Assembly (NCBI GenBank): GCA_963798275.1
Contig: CAWCTB010000032.1
Location: forward strand, 24,613-88,612
Source: CAWCTB01 sp963798275
GTDB taxonomy: Bacteria; Acidobacteriota; Terriglobia; Terriglobales; Acidobacteriaceae
Direction: 5' to 3'
DNA: 64,000 bases
This document shows, piece by piece, positions 60,805-64,000 of the stretch (its first letter is position 1; every line of letters starts with the position of its first letter). A program made the translations under genes and the position numbers. The notes beneath the pieces are model-generated. The model saw only the letters and a program-made list of their open reading frames with translations. It searched no databases and had not been told where the DNA came from.

Positions 60805-63800
60805 ATGGCCGAAGTCACCACCAACACGACAACCACGAGCGCCCCAGCTACCGCAGCCAGGAAAAAGGCGCCCGGCCTCACCTTCAAGCGCTTTTTCACC
60901 ACCGCCGGAGTCTCGCCCTACGACGAACTCGAGTGGGAGCGGCGCACCGCGCAGATCACCGACGCCAAGGGCGGCGTGATCTTTGAGCAGAAAGACGTCG
61001 AGGTCCCCAAGGACTGGTCGATGACGGCGACCAACATCGTCGCCAGCAAATACCTGCACGGCACGCTCGGCGCACCCGACCGCGAGACCGGCGTTCGCCA
61101 GCTTGTGACCCGCGTCGCCGAGACCATTCGCGACTGGGGCATGGCCGGCGGATACTTCCGCACCGCCGACGACGCCGCCATCTTCCACGACGAACTCGCG
61201 CACCTGCTGTTGCAGCAGAAGGCGGCCTTCAACTCGCCGGTATGGTTCAACGTGGGCTGCGATCGCATCGAGCCCAAGTCCGACGCGCAGAACTGGCATT
61301 GGAACCCTCAGGCCCAGCGGGTGGAATTCGGCGTTACCGGCTATCGCAATCCGCAGTGCTCGGCCTGCTTCATCAACTCGGTCCACGATTCGCTCGACTC
61401 CATCCTGACGCTGGCCAAGACCGAGGGCATGCTGTTCAAGTGGGGCTCCGGCACCGGCACCAACCTGTCGCCGCTGCGCTCCTCCACCGAGTCGCTCTCC
61501 GGCGGAGGCACCGCCTCCGGCCCGCTCAGCTTCATGAAGGGCTTCGACGCCTTTGCCGGCGTCATCAAGTCCGGAGGCAAGACCCGGCGCGCCGCCAAGA
61601 TGGTCATTCTCAATGTCGACCATCCTGACATCGTCGACTTCATCGAGTGCAAGCAGAAGGAAGAAGCCAAGGCCTGGGCGCTCATCGAGCACGGCTACGA
61701 CGGCTCCGGCCCTGACTCCGAAGCCTATTCGTCCGTCTTCTTCCAGAACGCCAACAACTCGGTGCGCGTGACCGACGACTTCATGTACGAAGTGGTTCGC
61801 GACGGCGAGTTCAGCACCCACGCCGTGAAAGACGGCCGTCCCGGTGCAGACCTTCAAGGCCCGCGACCTGCTGCGCAAGATTTCCGACGCCACCTGGCAT
61901 TGCGGCGATCCCGGCATGCAGTACGACACCACCGTCAACCGCTGGCACACTTCGAAGAACACGGCGCGCATCAACGCGTCCAATCCCTGCTCCGAGTACA
62001 TGTTCCTCGACGACTCGGCCTGCAACCTGGCTTCGCTCAACCTGCTGAAGTTCGCTCCCAACGGCACCTTCGATGTCGAAGCCTACCGTCACGCCTGCGC
62101 CGTCATCATCACCGCGCAGGAGATCCTGGTCGACAACAGCGGCTACCCCACCGAAGCCATCGGCCGCAACTCGCACGACTACCGTCCGCTGGGACTCGGC
62201 TACGCCAACCTGGGCGCGCTGCTCATGGCTTCCGGCCTGCCCTACGACTCCGATGCCGGACGCGACTACGCTGCCTGCGTTACCGCCATCATGTGCGGCG
62301 AGGCTTACCTGCAGTCGTCGAAGATCGCCGAGCTCTGCCAGCCGCTTCGCCCGCTGCGACGAAACGTCTGTCATCCTGAGCGAGCGCACGTGTCGAAGTC
62401 CCGTATCGCAGCGCGAGGGGCTGCTTCCATCTGACAGCCGGCAGCTGACGGGTGGGAGCGTACGTTCCCCGGTGGAGCCTGCCCCGGCTGGTACGTCAAC
62501 CGCGAGCCCTTCCTCGACGTCATCCGCATGCACCGCGCCTGCGTGAACAACATCAACAAGGCCAACGTCCCTACTGCGCTCTACGACGCCAGCAAAGAGA
62601 CCTGGGACGAAGCCCTCAAGCATGGCGAGAAGTTCGGCTACCGCAACTCGCAGGTCACGGTGCTCGCCCCCACCGGCACCATCGGCTTCATGATGGACTG
62701 CGACACCACCGGCATCGAGCCCGACCTGGCGCTGGTGAAGTACAAGAAGCTGGTCGGCGGCGGCATGATCAAGATCGTCAACAACACCGTGCCCGCGGCG
62801 CTGTTCAAGCTCGGCTACTCCAGCGACCAGACCAACGCCATCGTCAGCTACATCGACGCCACCGGCACCATCGAAGGCGCGCCCGCCATCAAGGACGAGC
62901 ATCTGCCCGTCTTCGACTGCTCCTTCAAACCCTCGAAGGGCACGCGCACCATTCACTACACCGGCCACCTGCGCATGATGGCCGCCGCCCAGCCCTTCAT
63001 CTCGGGAGCCATCTCCAAGACCATCAACATGCCCGAGAACGCCACCGTCGAAGAGATCTCCGAGGCGTACATCCAGGCCTGGAAGCTCGGCCTGAAGGCA
63101 GTCGCCATCTATCGCGACGGCTCCAAGAAGGCGCAGCCGCTCAGCTCCATGGGATCGGCCACCGCCAAGTCGCAAAAGGGCGATGCGCGCGGGTGCCCCA
63201 CTCAAGCCCGATGTTGGCTTGAGTGGGAATCAAGAGCCCGAAGACGAGTCGGCCGCACCGCCCCTCGCCGTGCGCCATCGCCTGCCCGACGAGCGCCTCT
63301 CCATCACCCACAAGTTCAAGGTGGGCGACCACGAGGGCTACCTCACCGTCGGCCTGTACAAGAACGGCATGCCGGGTGAGTTGTTCATCACCATGGCCAA
63401 GGAAGGCTCCACCGTCAGCGGCCTGATGGACAGCTTCGCCTGCGCCGTGTCGCTGGCTCTGCAGCACGGCGTGCCGCTCAAGCTGATGTGCGAGAAGTTT
63501 GCCCACACCCGCTTCGAGCCCAGCGGCTGGAGCCGCAATCCCGACATCGGCTACTCCAAGTCGATCATGGATTACATCTTCCGCTGGCTGCAGTTGCGCT
63601 TCCTCACCGGACAGCAGCAGGCGCTCTTCGACGGCCTCCGCCCCAAATACTTCGGCGCTCCCCCCGTCGGCGCCCCGGATGAGGGCAGCTTCGGCGACGC
63701 AACTAACGGCTTGTCATCCCGAGGCGGAGCCGAGGGAGCTGCTCCTTCTTCCTCTGTCATCCCGAGCGAGCGGAGCGAGTCGAGGGACCCCTATGGCTCG

Positions 63801-63998
63801 AACGAACCGTCGCTCTTCCCCAGCACCCGCGGCGTCCCCGGAGGCACGGTCACCGGCCACCACCACGCCGCCGACGCGCTGAAAGAGCTGATCGACATGG
63901 GCGACGCCCCCACGTGTTCCGTCTGCGGTGCCATCATGACCCGAAATGGCAGCTGTTACCGCTGCATGAGCTGCGGGAGCACGAGTGGATGTTCTTAG
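60805..63998 (+). CDS. nrdJ: B12-dependent (class II) ribonucleotide reductase, interrupted by repeats
   Basis: The adenosylcobalamin enzyme that makes deoxyribonucleotides with or without oxygen, about 1063 codons across three frames. Family motifs: QQKAAFNSPVWFNVG, YRNPQCSACFINSV, SGTGTNLSPLRSS, WHTSKNTARINASNPCSEYM with the N-x-C-x-E site, LDDSACNLASLNLL, LAPTGTIGFMMDCDTTGIEP, and a C-terminal zinc ribbon (CSVCGAIMTRNGSCYRCMSC). Breaks: one extra base near 61840 (CGT-C-CCG); a GTCATCC-type insertion around 62355-62450 bringing in-frame TGA 62432-62434; a palindrome with a further +1 shift near 63190; and a second, in-frame GTCATCC insertion at about 63711-63795. AGGAG lies eight bases before ATG 60805. 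It is either a pseudogene, a tolerant repeat host, or a badly assembled gene. Confidence 0.88.
62366..62445. repeat. GTCATCC-type repeat inserted in nrdJ (copy 1)
   Basis: Contains TGTCATCCTGAGCGAGCGCA, the same core as the copies near 63714 and 63758, and ends in a CTGACAGCCGGCAGCTGAC stretch like the TGACAACTG intergenic motif. It interrupts nrdJ between the KIAELCQPL and GACPGWYVNREPFL segments and carries the in-frame TGA. Confidence 0.6.
63197..63227. repeat. Perfect hairpin repeat inserted in nrdJ
   Basis: CCCACTCAAGCC (63197-63208) and GGCTTGAGTGGG (63216-63227) are perfect 12-base arms around a seven-base loop, preceded by GGTGC. It sits in a linker of NrdJ, and the reading frame changes by +1 within or beside it. 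Confidence 0.75.
63711..63795. repeat. GTCATCC-type repeat pair inserted in nrdJ (copies 2 and 3)
   Basis: Two tandem units start with TGTCATCCCGAG (about 63714 and 63758). The insertion keeps the nrdJ frame and is translated as SSRGGAEGAAPSSS and VIPSERSESRDP in the linker before the zinc ribbon. Confidence 0.65.
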
Positions 63999-64000
63999 CT

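Noticed and set aside
62432..62434. In-frame TGA in nrdJ as a third selenocysteine codon
   Set aside because: It lies inside an inserted repeat rather than at a conserved redox residue. The only hairpin (CAGC with GCTG) begins directly after the TGA, without the 10-11 base spacer and GGTT tip of the other two.
1..63998. Genome-wide programmed +1 frameshifting
   Set aside because: The 16 sites share no slippery codon, stop codon or stimulator and occur in housekeeping genes that are unbroken in other bacteria. Insertion-type consensus error is simpler.
1..64000. tRNA, rRNA or CRISPR features
   Set aside because: TTCGAATCC- and TTCGATTC-like strings near 9390 and 3806 are inside protein genes without cloverleaf arms. 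No regularly spaced direct repeats were seen.

Overview
The window looks like chromosomal DNA of a GC-rich soil-type bacterium, most likely an Acidobacteriota (Koribacter/Terriglobia-like). This is inferred from gene content and repeat style: CadC-TolB fusions, a split ATP synthase operon without subunits a and c, a B12-dependent ribonucleotide reductase, and many short intergenic hairpin repeats. No taxonomic marker was aligned. I see no rRNA, tRNA, CRISPR array, phage or intact insertion sequence.

The most interesting content is two selenoproteins. At 583-1314 a thioredoxin-fold protein of the iodothyronine deiodinase family has an in-frame TGA exactly where animal deiodinases carry catalytic selenocysteine (GSYT-U-PPF). 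At 23728-24189 (minus) a BCP/PrxQ peroxiredoxin has TGA at the peroxidatic cysteine (NTPG-U-TIEAR) and no cysteine anywhere else. Each TGA is followed 10-11 nt later by a GC-rich hairpin with GGTT at its tip, the spacing and loop of a bacterial SECIS element.

Layout. 1-7 kb: partial gene, seleno-deiodinase homologue, RecG, CMD-family protein, RNase H, metallophosphoesterase, peptide-transporter ATPase. 7-16 kb: FkbM-like methyltransferase, GT-C glycosyltransferase, two secreted proteins, CadC-TolB regulator, Gly-rich secreted protein flanked by direct repeats. 16-24 kb: GluQ-RS, DUF1761, cupin, aldo/keto reductase, sugar dehydrogenase, SDR epimerase, RelA/SpoT, seleno-peroxiredoxin. 25.9-30.6 kb: complete ETF route (EtfB, EtfA, ETF-QO) with two small membrane proteins. 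30.6-36.5 kb: Moco-riboswitch-like leader and MoaA, MazEF, NadA, DUF2203, ABC-F. 36.6-41.4 kb: S23 helix bundle, M28 peptidase, YeiH, M48 peptidase. 41.6-48.2 kb: ATP synthase b'-b-delta-alpha-gamma-beta-epsilon, closed by an intrinsic terminator. 48.2-51.6 kb: SerA with class V aminotransferase, YqeY. 51.9-55.5 kb: outer-membrane beta-barrel and two MacB-type permeases. 56-59.8 kb: kelch-like secreted protein and DoxX-like membrane protein. 60.8-64 kb: NrdJ.

A second window-wide pattern concerns sequence quality or biology. Eleven genes carry 16 frame disruptions, and every one is a single extra base in the reading direction, on both strands, with no shared motif. Insertion-type consensus error is the simplest reading. 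I give these genes as whole loci with the breakpoint stated. NrdJ is further broken up by palindromic and GTCATCC-type repeats inserted in its reading frame, one of which brings an in-frame stop.
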